Shown here: in pieces, positions 7,726 through 20,495 of the stretch
How positions within the stretch are numbered: the first letter of the stretch is position 1
Layout of the letters: every line of letters starts with the position of its first letter
Notes under the pieces: model-generated
The model's database searches: none
What the model saw: the letters and a program-made list of their open reading frames with translations, nothing else
Told to the model about the DNA's origin: nothing
NCBI RefSeq assembly: GCF_000143415.4
Contig: NW_003314456.1
Coordinates: forward strand, 21,627 to 48,646
Length of the DNA: 27,020 nucleotides
Direction: 5' to 3'
DNA from: Selaginella moellendorffii
Lineage: Eukaryota > Streptophyta > Lycopodiopsida > Selaginellales > Selaginellaceae
Translations under genes and position numbers: made by a program

Positions 7726-8338
7726 AGTCTTGGGGAGCCAAGACTGTGATGCAAGTGGTATTGGACTACCAGTGTGGCAAAGGTGATTGGGCATGGCCTT
7801 AGCGTAACGGGCTGCTATGTCGGTGGTACCTTTGAGTGTCGGTCATGGGATCGGACACATGGAGCACTTGGACCAAGTGCAAATGTTGAGTGGCATGGAT
7901 GCCATTCTCGGGGCTAGCAAGTCCCAAGTCCTGGATTGGACTTATGGAGGTTGTGAATGAGACTCCTCCAAGTGGTCGGAGGTGTGGTTAAGTGACTAAA
8001 GTAGAATGGAAAATTTAGTCGCTTACAACATGGCCCAGTCTTGGAGACACGAGGTGGTGATGCAAGTGGTGTTGGACCACTAGTGCAGCAAAGGTGAATG
8101 GGCCTGGCCTTAGCGTAACGGGCCGAGATGTCAGTGGTACCTTTGGGTGTCGGTCTTGGGACCGGACACGTGGAGCACTTGGACCAGGTGCAAGTGTTGA
8201 GTGGCAGGGATGCCATTCTTGGGGCTAGACAGTCCCAAGTCCTGAATTGGACTGATGGAGGTTGTGAATAAGACTCCTCCAAGTGGTCGAAGGTGTGGTT
8301 AAGTGACTAAAGTAGAATGGAAAATTTAGTCGCTTACA
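7726..8338 (+). repeat. 311-bp-period tandem duplication in LTR2
   Basis: Units 7726-8027 and 8037-8338 mirror those of LTR1 at a 6,320-bp offset, with very few differences. The shared duplication shows that LTR1 and LTR2 descend from the same LTR, by retrotransposition or by array expansion. Confidence 0.87.
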
Positions 8339-8340
8339 AC

Positions 8341-8353
8341 TTGGTATCGGAGC
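8341..8353 (+). promoter_or_regulatory. Primer-binding site, tRNA-iMet type (copy 2)
   Basis: TTGGTATCGGAGC two bases after the LTR2 end, identical to copy 1, including the A-to-G change that leaves a G-U wobble with the primer tRNA. Confidence 0.88.
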
Positions 8354-10823
8354 TATTCCTTAGTCCGACTTTTATTGGTGCTCAAGTATATCACCACTAG
8401 TGTTGGCATCGGAAGGTCCGAGGAGTGGGCCTATCCTTGAGGAGTAGCAAGTCGGGAAGACATGGCTCTCCATTACAGTTCATGTGTGAACTTGTAGACG
8501 AGGTGGTGGATAGAAAAGGGCCAATAATGGAACGACTTTGGGATCTTGGGAACAGTGCAAGGTTTTCCTCATTGAGTTGAGGATGTGATCCGGATGAGCA
8601 TTTGTCTCAGCAAATTGGCTAAGGTTGTTGTGGTAAACAACTAAAGTTGGGATCACGGGAAAGACAGAGACTCCAAAACAATAAAGGAGTCACAAGATTA
8701 TCCTCATATAGTTGAGGTTGGTGCTCATGAATGTGAGACCAAAGGTAATGACCGTGGAAGGTCAAATACGGAAGAGGACTCAAGTCCTTGAAATGGTAGT
8801 CGGGGCTACCTTTAATAAATGCTGGAACAACCCAAGGGGTTGGGGGGTGTACTTAGAGATGAGTGGTATTCTCATCGCATGGACAAGTAGTCCTAAGGAG
8901 CAAAAGTTGCCCCCAGAGAACAAAATCAAGTGTCGGAGTAACACTTGTGAAAATAGTCCTTTTGAGTAGGACAGGAATGCAAGAAGTGTATTCCAGTGAG
9001 CTAGTGCCTCACAAGTAAGACCTTACGGGTCTGTGGATTAACCAAGTCCAAAACTGCTGGATGACTCAAGTAGAGTTAAGGGATGGTCCTAAAAGGACTG
9101 ATGGAAGCATTTGGACTGAGGTGTGTTGTACCCCACAAAGGATGGGGGGGGATCATAGGATCCAAGGATGAGAACAGAGGGTATCTCATCGATGGCAAAA
9201 TGTGCCATGCTAAAGTTATGGGAAAGGTGTTCCTAGAAGAAAACAACTTTGACATAAAGTTGTGTGTGACCTCTATGGGGCAGTGCTAACGGATGGTTGG
9301 CATGAGAAAGAGCGGTGTTGGTCTTGGCAAAAACTTAGACACGAAAGGGAAATGTCATAGAGGTAGGCTCGTGGAGCCGATGGTGTGGAGACACCAAATG
9401 TGCCAAGGTGTGATACCTTGAGGCTATGTTGGTGGGTTCATGAGAACCCCTTGCCAAAGGAATCCCAATGGAAATGGGAATGGCATAGCCTAAGCTGCAG
9501 AGCATGCAGTTGGAGTGTGGTGACCCAGATAATGATGGAGGTGTGAAAGCACCAAGCAATGAATTGTAGGACTTGACAACTATGAGGCAACTAAGCAAGA
9601 GGTGCAAAATAACTGGTTAAACGGGTAGAAGGTAGCTACCCAAGACTTCTTAATAGCATAAAGAAGTTGGATATACCCTTACGGAGGATAAGTTGCTTGT
9701 GTTGCGATATAGTAAGTCAATGTCATAAAAGGAAATACTCATTGTCAAGAAAGCCATCATTGGGACACCCGGACACTCTAGAACACCAGAAGGTGGTGTT
9801 TGATGTCGCGAGGGCAATGGATAAAGCCCAAGGGATTAAGCCCCTAGCGAATGATGGACAGAAGGTGCTATCCAAATGTCCAAGGTTGCGGAGACAGGAG
9901 AGGACTGTCTACCCGAGTTGGACAAAGCCAAAAATGGAATTTTGGCAAGGCTAGTGATGGGCATGTAAAGGCCCATAAGCAACAATGTGATCCCAGTGTG
10001 TGGGATTATAAGGTGAGCATACCCGGATTGAGGAACCACTCCCTAGGCTATTGGGTAGGTTCATCCCTAAGAATACTTGCTAAAGTGTGATAGAAAGTGC
10101 AAAGCTATCCTCCTGGTCTGGAGGAGAATGACCAAAGGAAAGGTGTGAAGCCAAAAAGCAAGAAGTAAGGGGATAGAACCAAACCATAGGAATCAAAGGG
10201 CATAACCAAGGTTGGTTATGCCAGTTGGGAGTGGAGAATCAAGTGGGGGCTCGAGGGTGTTGCCGCTAGCAACCGTGATGCAATGGAGAGTCTAAAATAT
10301 AGAATTGTCCATGTTAGACTATGTGGCATTTTGAAGGCTTGCAAAAAGGGAGGCCTTAGCAAGCTGAGGGACAGAGTTCCTTCAAGGTTCCCAAAGACGA
10401 TTCTAGGTAGCTTAGTACCTAGAAAGGCCAAGTGTAAATGGTTCATGGAACGCGCGAAATCAGAGTGGCGCAGCAGAAGCGTGGTCTTGAAGCTTGCCAT
10501 GAGGCAAGGCTATCAAGGTTAGGGAAGTAGTTCCCGAGTGTTCAAAGAGAGGGCTTTGAACGAAAGTCGATGGTCAAGGACTTTCACGCTTATGCAGGAA
10601 CCATGTTACAGTGGTCGAAGGACTTGCCAAGCGAAATTGGCATGTCGAGGGAACAAATACCCTAGTTGAAGGTGATAACTTCAAAAAGGGTGGGCCATGG
10701 GGCCGAGCATGGAGGGGTCCATGCATGATCACAGACATGTCAAGTGAGAGGACTTGGCAGTGTGGAGGAACTAGGTTCCTAAGCTGTGATCTGTAGCGCG
10801 CTTTAAAAATAGGTTGGTGCACC

Positions 10824-10936
10824 GGCGTGGGGAGTCACGCCAGGCATCTAGTGTGATGCCGTCCGTAGATGTATATACGGAGGTTGGGTTCGAGTCCCGA
10901 CCCTCTAGTGCTTGGGTTCGAGTCCCAAATCACTAG
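10824..10936 (+). other. Five-hairpin block with two T-arm mimics (copy 2)
   Basis: Same block as at 4504-4616. The differences fall in loops: the second hairpin loop is TAGTGT instead of TTGTGT, and the third has GATGTATA instead of GATGCATA. All stems and both GGTTCGAGTCC motifs are intact. Confidence 0.75.
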
Positions 10937-12388
10937 GGCGTGGTGATGGTTTGGAATATGAGGACACTCATATTTCGGTGGTCATGGACTCTCAGTGGGG
11001 AGACTGGTTTGGGCACACCGCCAAGCGAGGGATGCCTCGGAGTCGTGATGCATGGTTAGATTGCTTAGTGTGAAAGCTCGGCATATCTAACTTGAACGCT
11101 TTGGTGCAAGTGGCACCAAGGTCGTGGTGAGTGAGATGGGGACACCTAATCTCAGTTGCTATGAACCCTTGGCCGCAAGGGCTAGCTTGGGTGCACCGCC
11201 AAGTGTGGGGGATGCCCCCGGGGTTATAGTCAACAACTTGGAGGTCTAGAAGACCAAGTACCTCTTGGCAACTTTGTTAAGGTGCCAAGGTGAGATCACT
11301 AGGTGATCTTATGGCCAGATAAGGACGAGGTCCTTGGTTGGCTAAGGAATGAAGTTCTTGGTTCAAAATGTTGAAATTGAACTGTTTAAGATGGTGTGGC
11401 TTGGTCGCAATGACCAAGTGGGAAGAGCACCTAAGGGAAATAAACTATGTCCGTCCGATGGCATAGTGAGTCCGAGGAAAGTAGTCTCTATAAAAGACCC
11501 ATGGGAGGGTCACGAAGTTGGGCCGTGGATAGGGCCCATAGCAGAATATGCTAAAGAGACATACTAGGGGTGAACATCCTCCAGACTTGGCAAAGAAGAG
11601 TCTTTGCTATGGAACCGAAAGGATACCTCAAAAATGGAGGTAGCGATCCGATGTTGCTGGGTGCAACAATCAAGGATAGGAGCTAAGGACTAGTGGCCAA
11701 AGTTTGGGCCATGGAATTTAATGGAAGGGATCCAAATGGCAAAGTTAGCCAAGGAACACTAATGTGTTCGATGCTAACAGCTTGTGGAAAAGGAAGCGGA
11801 CTTTCAAGGACGGATTCCTAAGTGCTCCAATTTGGCGAAGTAAAGGCTCCAAGTGAGGGAGCGGTAAGGTAGCCAAATGATAGGGCCATGGACAGCCCTA
11901 GCACAAAGTATGATAAATGGAACTTAGTGCCCAAGGTGGCACGAAATAGAAGAGAGGATGATGGTGCCCTAAAGTAATGAACTTCCTAGGATAGGGAAGT
12001 GGAGTTGCACAATCTGTGCAATGCAAGGTGTTGGAGACACCTAGGAAATTGACTCCCAAAAAGTCAAAAGAGTAAAAGTTCCAAGGTGCAAACATTCAAT
12101 AGATGGAAATTGAGACTACTCGAGAAGGAGTAGTGGGATTGACTTAGAGAAGGGTCTCTAAGAGGTTTAGCGAGAACTAAACCAATAAAAGGATGAACCA
12201 TTACATGTGGTCCAATCAGTCTCTAAGTTGGAGAGACTACGCTCCTTAAAGGATGGACAAGGCATGGTGAGCCTTTGATGTCAAACCATAGACAAAGATT
12301 GGCTAGGTGCCAAAGATGGAAATGGTAACACATGTGGGTGTTACTTTATGAAAGGGTTTACCGTTCGATGAGGACATCGAACTTTGTC

Positions 12389-12403
12389 TATGGGTGGTGG
12401 AGT
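12389..12403 (+). promoter_or_regulatory. Polypurine tract before LTR3
   Basis: TATGGGTGGTGGAGT immediately before the LTR start at 12404, identical to the tract before LTR2 and LTR4. Confidence 0.65.
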
Positions 12404-14166
12404 TGTGAGACACAAAATCCCTAGGCCCCAAAGTGGAGCCGGAAGGGCACCACATGGTAGTGGCCGAAGCGACAGCCAAACGAGCGTAACACGTTTGGAC
12501 CAAAAGCTCCGACTTGAAAAGTCAAGAGCGGGAGTGGAACTCCCAACGAAGTGCTCGAGGAACGAGCACGAAGCGAGCAAAAGGCAAGGCTCCAAAAAGG
12601 GACCCAAAAGGACCAACACATGACACGTGGGAGTGTCCGAGATGGAGTCCGAGATGGACCCGAGATGGAGTCCGAGATGGAGTCCGAGATGGAGTCCGAG
12701 GTGGACCCGAGATGGACCCGAGTTGGAGTCCAAAGTGGAGTCCGAGATGGACCCGAGATGGAGTCCGAGATGGAGTCCGAGATGGAGTCCGAGGTGGACC
12801 CGAGATGGACCCGAAATGGAGTCCGAGATGGAGTCCGAGATGGAGTCCGAGGTGGACCCGAGATGGACCCGAAATGGAGTCCGAGATGGAGTCCGAGATG
12901 GACCCGAGATGGAGTCCGAGATGGATTCCGAGATGGACCCGAGATGGACCCGAGATGGAGTCCGAGATGGAGTCCGAGATGGAGTCCGAAGTCGAGACCG
13001 AGACCGGAACCGAGACCGGGACCGAGACCGAGACCGAGACCGAGATCGGGACCGAGACCGAGACCGAGGCCGAGGCCAAGACCGAGCCCGAGCCCGAGTC
13101 CGAGTCCGAATCCGAGTCCGAGTCCGAGTCCGAGTCCGGGTCCGAGTCCGAGTCCGAGTCCGGAGCCTGAGAGGGTGAAAGCCCAAAGCGTTCGTCTCCC
13201 AGACCCTGGGGGGTTTGGTGAGCCCCAAAAGTATAGTAGGGGGAGGACTGCAGTGGAGCCAGTTTGGCCAGGAAAGGCCAGTTTGGCCTAGGAAGGCCAG
13301 ACCCAGTGTTGGGTGATGAGCTGCCCACTGGGAAGTCCAAGACTAGAGTGAACACAGACCGACAAGCGGGGTAGCTTGGTGAAGTGTTCAAGAGCCGGCT
13401 CTAGTTCCCCCGGGAGATCGACTGGCCGATGCTCCCAGTCCAAGTGTGGGTGGCACTACCTACTTGGATACCAGGCGTGGCTCAACGGAACCTCGCTCTA
13501 AGCCCATGGCTAGAGCACCTAAAGGCGATAGGTGGGGAGAGTACCCAGGTGGCTCGCGTAAGGCCACGGTGTTCCGAAATGTTGTCCCAAAGGCCCAGAC
13601 TGTGGAAAGGAAGAGGAGCAGTCCTCTGGGGTAGTGACAAAGGACACAGTCGTGTGGTGAGGAAGTCCCAGAGGACCGTAGGACTTAGTGGTCAGGCCTG
13701 TGGGTCTCGATCCAGTGGCAGTGTTGGCAAACACGGCCAGGGGCAGAAAGGGACTTAGTGGGGACTGACAGAGGGATATTGGGGAAGGCTATTCCCCTTG
13801 TCGGTGGGCATCCTAAGGATGCTAAGGAGTGGATCTGAGATGACCACTCACGGATGGTTTGCCTAGTCTTGGGGAGCCAAGACTGTGATGCAAGTGGTAT
13901 TGGACTACCAGTGTGGCAAAGGTGATTGGGCATGGCCTTAGCGTAACGGGCTGCTATGTCGGTGGTACCTTGGGGTGTCGATCATGGGATCGGACACGTG
14001 GAGCACTTGGACCAAGTGCTAAGGTTGAGTGGCATGGATGCCATTCTCGGGGCTAGCAAGCCCCAAGTCCTGAGTTGGACTTATGGAGGTTGTCAATGAG
14101 ACTCCTCCAAGTGGTCAGACATGTGGTTAAGTGACTAAAGTAAAATGGAAAATTTAGTCCCTTACA
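12404..14166 (+). mobile_element. LTR3, complete, 1,763 bp
   Basis: It starts TGTGAGACACAAAATCCC and ends CCCTTACA before the primer-binding site. It has the same order as LTR2 but only one copy of the ~302-bp terminal unit and a shorter minisatellite. The 3' part carries private changes (for example near 13970-14110), so it is not the direct partner of LTR2 from a single insertion. The array must have formed by recombination among different family members. Confidence 0.9.
12635..13163 (+). repeat. LTR3 compound minisatellite
   Basis: 12/11-bp units to about 12990, then 6-bp GAGACC/GAGTCC units. Same architecture as LTR2 with fewer units. Open frames here are repeat artefacts. Confidence 0.92.
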
Positions 14167-14168
14167 AT

Positions 14169-14181
14169 TTGGTATCGGAGC
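14169..14181 (+). promoter_or_regulatory. Primer-binding site, tRNA-iMet type (copy 3)
   Basis: TTGGTATCGGAGC two bases after the LTR3 end, with spacer AT instead of AC. Confidence 0.87.
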
Positions 14182-15136
14182 TGTTCCTTAGTCCGACTTT
14201 TATTGGTGCTCAAGTATATCACCACTAGTGTTGGCATCGGAAGGTCCGAGGAGTGGGCCTATCCTTGAGGAGTAGCAAGTCGGGAAGACATGGCTCTCCA
14301 TTACAGTTCATGTGTGAACTTGTAGATGAGGTGGTGGATAGAAAAGGGCCAATAATGGAACGACTTTGGGATCTTGGGAACAGTGCAAGGTTTTCCTCAT
14401 TGAGTTGAGGATGTGATCCGGATGAGCATTTGTCTCAGCAAATTGGCTTAGGTTGTTGTGGTAAACAACTAAAGTTGGGATCACGGGAAAGATAGAGACT
14501 CCAAAACAATAAAGGAGTCACAAGATTATCCTCATATAGTTGAGGTTGGTGCTCATGAATGTGAGACCAAAGGTAATGACCGTGGAAGGTCAAATACGGA
14601 AGAGGACTCAAGTCCTTGAAATGGTAGCCGGGGCTACCTCTAATAAATGCTGGAACAACCCAAGGAGTTGGGGGTGTATTAAGTGGATGAGTTGGTATTC
14701 TCATCACATGGACAAGTAGTCCTAAGGGGCAAAGGTTGCCCCCAGAGAACAAAATCAAGTGTCGGAGTAACACTTGTGAAAATAGTCCTTTTGAGTAGGA
14801 CCGGAATGCAAGATGTGTATTCCAGTGAGCTAGTGCCTCACAAGTAGGACCTTACGGGTCGGTGGATTAACCAAGTCCAAAACTGCTAGACGACTCAAGT
14901 AGAGTCAAGGGATGGTCCTAAAAAGGACTGAATGAAGCATTTGGACTGAGGTGCGTTGTACCCCACAAAGGATGGGGGGGGATCATAGGATCCAAGGATG
15001 AGAACAGAGAGTATCTCATCGATGGCAAAATGTGCCATGCTAAAGTTATAGGAAAGGTGTTCCTAGAAGAAAACAACTTTGACATAAAGTTGTGTGTGAC
15101 CTCTATGGGGTAGTGCTAACAGATGGTTGGCATGAG

Positions 15137-15141
15137 AAAGA
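15137..15141. repeat. Left target-site duplication AAAGA
   Basis: AAAGA directly before the TG of the nested LTR and repeated at 22317-22321. The uninterrupted internal copies have it once (2989-2993, 9307-9311). Five bases is the usual size for LTR retrotransposon integrases. Confidence 0.9.
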
Positions 15142-16864
15142 TGTAAGCGACTAATTTTTCCATTCTACTTTAGTCACTTAACCACACCTTCGACCACTTC
15201 GAGGAGTCTCACTCACAACCTCCTTAAGTCCAATTCAGGACTTGGGACTTGCTAGCCCCAAGAATGGCATCCATGCCACTCAACACTTGCACCTGGTCCA
15301 AGTGCTCCACGTGTCCGGTCCCAAGACCGACACCCAAAGGTACCACTGACATCTCGGCCCGTTACGCTAAGGCCATGCCCATTCACCTTTGCTGCACTAG
15401 TGGTCCAATACCACTTGCATCACCATCCCGTCTCTCCAAGACTGGGCTATCGGTCCACGAGTGGTCATCCTAGATCCACTCCTTAGCATCCTTAGGATGC
15501 CCACAGACTTGGGGAATCGCCTTCCCCAAAGTCCCTTTGTCAGTTCCTACCAAGTCCCTTTTTGCCCCTGGCCGTGTTTGCCAACACTGCCACTGGATCG
15601 AGGCCCACAGGCCCGACCACTAAGTCCCATGGTCCTCTGGGACTTCCTCACCACACGACTGTGTCCTTGGTCACTACCCCAGAGGACTGCTCCTCTTCCT
15701 TTCCACAGTCTAGGCCTTTGGGACAACATTTCGGAACACCGTGGCCTTACGCGAGCCACCTGGGTACTCTCCCCGCCTTTCGCCTTTAGGTGCTCTAGCC
15801 ATGGGCTTAGAGCGAGGTTCCATTGAGCCATGCCTGGTATCCAAGTAGGTAGTGCCACCCACACTTGGACTGGGAGCATCGGCCAGTCGATCTCCCGGGG
15901 GAACTAGAGCCGGCTCTTGAACACTTCACCAAGCTACCCCGCTTGTCTGTCCGTGTTCACTCTAGTCTTGGACTTCCCAGTGGGCATCTCATCACCCAAC
16001 ACTGGGTCCGGCCTTCCTGGGCCAAACTGGCCTTTCCTGGCCAAACTGGCTCCACTGCAGTCCTCCCCCTACTATACTTTTGGAGCTCACCAAACCCCCC
16101 AGGGTCTGGGAGACGAACGCTTTGGGCTTTCACCCTCTCAGGCTCCGGACTCGGACTCGGACTCGGACTCGGACTCGGACTCGAACTCGGATTCGGACTC
16201 GGACTCGGGCTCGGGCTCGGTCTCGGCCTCGGCCTCGGTCTCGGTCTTGGCCTCGGCCTCGGTCTCGGTCTCGGTCCCGATCTCGGTCTCGGTCTAGGTC
16301 TCGGTCCCGGTCTCAGTCTCGACTTCGGACTCCATCTCGGACTCCATCTCGGACTCCATCTCGGACTCCATCTCGGATCCATCTCGGGTCCATCTCGGAC
16401 TCCATCTCGGACTCCATCTCGGGTCCATCTTGGACTCCATCTCGGACTCCATTTCGGGTCCATCTCGGGTCCACCTCGGACTCCATCTCGGACTCCATCT
16501 CGGACTCCACTTCGGACTCCAGCTCGGGTCCATCTCAGGTCCACCTCGGACTCCATCTAGGACTCCACTTCGGACTCCAACTCGGGTCCATCTCGGGTCC
16601 ACCTCGGACTCCACTTCGGACTCCATCTCGGACACTCCCACGTGTCATGTGTTGGTCCTTTTGGGTCCCTTTTTGGAGCCTCGCCTTTTGCTTGCTTCGT
16701 GCTCGTTCCTCGGGCACTTTGTTGGGAGTTCCACTCCCGCTCTTGACTTTTCAAGTCGGAGCTTTTGGTCCAAACGTGTTACGCTCGTTTCGCTGTCGCT
16801 TCGGCCACTACCATGTGGCGCCCTTCTGGCTCCACTTTGGGGCCTAGGGATTTTGTATCTCACA
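15142..16864 (-). mobile_element. Nested element 3' LTR (LTR-A), 1,723 bp
   Basis: Reverse complement of the LTR: it begins TGTAAGCGAC and ends TTTTGTATCTCACA. It has a single terminal unit and is of the LTR4 subtype (GACAAAGGGACTTTGG in place of the LTR1-3 version). It is very similar to LTR-B, with a handful of base differences plus one 12-bp minisatellite unit. Confidence 0.9.
16145..16633 (-). repeat. LTR-A compound minisatellite
   Basis: 6-bp units (GGACTC, GGTCTC) to about 16330, then 12/11-bp units (GGACTCCATCTC, GGGTCCATCTC) to 16633, in mirror order because the element is reversed. The Asp-Ser, Arg-Thr and Gly-Leu frames are artefacts. Confidence 0.92.
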
Positions 16865-19800
16865 ACTCCACCACCCATAGACGAAGTTCGATGTCCTCAT
16901 TGAACGGTAAACCCTTTCATAAAGTAACACCCACACGTGTTACCATTTCCATCCTTGGCACCTAGCCAATCTTTGTCTATGGTTTGACATCAAAGGCTCA
17001 CCATGCCTTGTCCATCCTTTAAGGAGCGTAGTCTCTCTAACTTAGAGACTGATTGGACCACATGTAATGGTTCTCCCCTTTTATTGGTTTAGTTCTCGCT
17101 AAACCTCTTAGAGACCCTTCTCTAAATCAATCCCACTACTCCTTCTCGAGTAGTCTCAATTTCCATCTATTGAATGTTTGCACCTTGGAACTTTTATTCT
17201 TTTGACTTTTTGGAAGTCAATTTTCTAGGTGTCTCCAACACCTTGCATTGCACAGATTGTGCAACTCCACTTCCCTATCCTAGAAAGTTCATTACTTGAG
17301 GGCACCATCATCCTCTCTTCTATTTCGTGCCACCTTGGGCACTAAGTTCCATTTATCATACTTTGTGCTAAGGCTGTCCATGGCCCTATCATTTGGCTAC
17401 CTTACCGCTCCCTCACTTGGAGCCTTTACTTCGCCAAATTGGAGCACTTAGGAATCCGTCCTTGAAAGTCCGCTTCCTTTCCCACAAGCTGTTAGTATTG
17501 AACACATTAGTGTTCCTTGGCTAACTTTGCCATTTGGATCCCTTCCATTAAATTCCATGGCCCAAACTTTGGCCACTAGTCCTTTGCTCCTATCCTTGAT
17601 TGTTGCACCCAGCAACATCGGATCGCTACCTCCATTTTTGAGGTATCCTTTCGGTTCCATAGCAAAGACTCTTTTTTGCCAAGTTTGGAGGATGTTCACC
17701 CCTAGTATGTTTCTTTAGCATATTCTGCTATGGGTTCTATCCATGGCCCAACTTCGTGACCCTCCCATGGGTTTTTTATAGAGACTACTTTCCTCGGACT
17801 CACTATGCCATCGGACGGACATAGTTTATTTCCCTTAGGTGCTCTTCCCACTTGGTCATCACGACCAAGCCACACCATCTTAAACAGTTCAATTTCAACA
17901 TTTTGAACCAGGAACTTCATTCCTTAGCCAACCAAGGACCTTGTCCTTATCTGGCCATAAGATCACCTAGTGATCTCACCTTGGCACCTTAATAGAGTTG
18001 CCAAGAGGTACTTGGTCTTCTAGACCTCCAAGTTGTTGACTATAACCCCGGGGGCATCCCCCACACTCAGCGGTGCACCCAAGCTAGCCCTTACGGCCAA
18101 GGGTTCATAGCAACTGAGATTAGGTGTCCCCATCTCACTCACCACGACCTTGGTGCCACTTGCACCAAAGCGTTCAAGTTAGATATGCCGAGCTTTCACA
18201 CTAAGCAATCTAACCGTGCATCACGACTCCGAGGCATCCCTCGCTTGGCGGTGTGCCCAAACCAGTCTCCCCACTGAGAGTCCATGACCACCGAAATATG
18301 AGTGTCCTCATATTCCAAACCATCACCACGCCCTAGTGATTTGGGACTCGAACCCAAGCACTAGAGGGTCGGGACTCGAACCCAACCTCCGTATATGCAT
18401 CTACGGACGGCATCACACTAGATGCCTGGCGTGACTCCCCATGCCGGTGCACCAACCTATTTTTAAAGCGCGCTACAGATCACAGCTTAGGAACCTAGTT
18501 CCTCCACACTGCTAAGTCCTCTCACTTGACATGTCTATGATCATGCATGGACTCCTCCATGTTCGGCCCCCTGGCCCACCCTTTTTGAAGATATCACCTT
18601 CAACTAGGGTCTTTGTTCCCCCGACGTGCCAATCTCACTTGGCAAGTCCTCCGACCATTGTAACATGGTTCCTGCATAAGCGTGAAAGTCCTTGACCATC
18701 GACTTTCGTTCAAAGCCCTCTCTTTGAACACTCGGGAACTACTTCCCTAACCTTGATAACCTTGCCTCATGGCAAGCTTCAAGACCACGCTTCTGCTACG
18801 CCACTCTGATTTCGCGCGTTCCATGAACCATTTACACTTGGCTTTTTTAGGTACTACGCTACCTAGAATCGTCTTTGGGAACTTTGAAGGAACTCTGTCC
18901 CTCAGCTTGCTAAGGCCTCCCCTTTCGCAAGCTTTATAGTTGCCATATAGTCTAACATGGACAATTCCATATTTTAGACTCTCCATGGCATCACGGTTGC
19001 TAGCAACAACATCCTCGAGCACCCTCTTGATTCTCCACTCCCAACTTTCATAACCACTATTGGATATGCCCTTTGATTTCTATGGTTCAGTTCCATCCCA
19101 ACACTACTTGCCTTTGGCTTCACACCTTTCCTTCGGTCATTCTCCTCCAGACCAAGAGGATAGCTTTGCACTTTCTATCATGCCTTAGCAAGTATTCTTA
19201 GGGATGAACCTACCCAATAGCCCAGGGAGTGGTTCCTCAATCCGGGTATGCTCAACTTATAATCCCACACACTGGGGTTACATTGTTGCTTATGGGCCTT
19301 TACATGCTCATCACTAGCCTTGCCAAAATTCCATTTTTGGCTTTGTCCAACTTGGGTAGACAGTCCTCTCCTATCTCCGCAACCTTGGACATTTGGATAG
19401 CACCTTCTATCCATCATTCGCTAGGGACTTAGTCCCTTGGGCTTTATCCATTGCCCTCGCGACATCAAACACCACCTTCTAGTGTTCTAGAGTGTTCGGG
19501 TGTCCCAATGATGGCTTTCTTGACGATGAGTATTTCCTTTTATGACATTAACTTACTATATCGCAACATAAGCAACTTATCCCCCGTAAGGGTATATCCG
19601 ACTTCCCTATACTAGAAGTCTTGGGTAGCTACCTTCTACCCGTTTAACCAGTTATTTTGCACCTCTTGCTTAGTTGCCTCATAGTTGTCAAGTCCTACAA
19701 CTCATTGCTTGGTGCTTTCACACCTCCATCACTATCTGGGTCACCACACTCCAACTGCATGCTCTACAGCTTAGGCTATGCCATTCCCATTTCCATTGGG

Positions 19801-20495
19801 ATTCCTTTGGCAAGGGGTTCTCATGAACCCACCAACATAGCCTCAAGGTATCACACCTTGGCACATTTGGTGTCTCCACACCATCGGCTCCACGAGCCTA
19901 CCTCTATGACATTTCCCTTCGTGTCTAAGTCTTTGCCAAGACCAACACCGCTCTTTCTCCTGCCAACCATCTGTTAGCACTGCCCCATAGAGGTCACACA
20001 CAACTTTATGTCAAAGTTGTTTTCTTCTGGGAACACCTTTCCTATAACTTTAGCATGGCACATTTTGCCATCGATGAGATACTCTCTGTTTTCATCCTTG
20101 GATCCTATGATCCCCCCCCATCCTTTGTGGGGTACAACGCACCTCAGTCCAAATGCTTCATTCAGTCCTTTTTAGGACCATCCCTTGACTCTACTTGAGT
20201 CGTCTAGCAGTTTTGGACTTGGTTAATCCACCGACCCGTAAGGTCCTACTTGTGAGGCACTAGCTCACTGGAATACACATCTTGCATTCCGGTCCTACTC
20301 AAAAGGACTATTTTCACAAGTGTTACTCCGACACTTGATTTTGTTCTCTGGGGGCAACCTTTGCCCCTTAGGACTACTTGTCCATGTGATGAGAATACCA
20401 ACTCATCCACTTAATACACCCCCAACTCCTTGGGTTGTTCCAGCATTTATTAGAGGTAGCCCCGGCTACCATTTCAAGGACTTGAGTCCTCTTCC
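16865..20495 (-). mobile_element. Nested element internal region, truncated at its 5' end
   Basis: Reverse complement of the internal region from the polypurine tract (16865-16879) back to the point matching about 14596 in copy 3. The primer-binding site and the following ~400 nt are missing. No coding sequence is seen. The hairpins persist, but several have one mismatch (for example 16886-16905). Confidence 0.88.
18333..18445 (-). other. Five-hairpin block with two T-arm mimics (nested copy)
   Basis: Reverse complement of the block at 4504-4616. Both GGTTCGAGTCC motifs are kept. The first hairpin has one mismatch (GGCATG against CACGCC). Confidence 0.72.

Larger units (their letters stand above)
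6236..8338 (+). mobile_element. LTR2, complete, 2,103 bp
   Basis: It starts TGTGAGACACAAAATCCC right after the polypurine tract and ends CGCTTACA right before the primer-binding site. In order it contains: a leader with hairpins GGGAGT-GGA-ACTCCC (6362-6376) and GTGCTCG-AGGAA-CGAGCAC (6383-6401); the compound minisatellite; the TATAGTAG box (7093-7100); a unique hairpin-rich part; and the 311-bp-period duplication (7726-8338). It serves as 3' LTR for internal 1 and 5' LTR for internal 2. It is the longest LTR here because of the duplication and the longest minisatellite. Confidence 0.9.
8339..12403 (+). mobile_element. Internal region 2, non-coding, hairpin-rich
   Basis: Homologous to internal 1 along its whole length, with no coding sequence. 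It is nearly identical to copy 1 up to about 8780 and diverges more after that. Many hairpin loops differ from copy 1 while the stem stays, for example AAGGAC-GAG-GTCCTT (11321-11335), GCATGGA-GGGG-TCCATGC (10707-10724), TGTTGC-TGGGT-GCAACA (11652-11668) and TTGCAC-AATCT-GTGCAA (12005-12021). Some stems are broken by single changes, so constraint is not complete. The empty site AAAGA is at 9307-9311. Confidence 0.85.
14167..15141 (+). mobile_element. Internal region 3, 5' part, interrupted
   Basis: Begins with the primer-binding site and matches internal 1 up to about 2993. It is cut at AAAGA (15137-15141) by the nested reverse copy and resumes at 22317. Some variants, such as GTTATAGG near 15044-15051 and TAGTGCTAACAG near 15111-15122, mark this copy and reappear in the duplicated flank at 20496-20605. 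Confidence 0.88.

Noticed and set aside
11349-11567. A 72-codon sense frame in the internal region, also at 24353-24571 and reversed at 17702-17920
   Set aside because: Copy 1 has a stop in it (TAG at 5182-5184), the product is unlike any protein I know, and the region overlaps the hairpin series.
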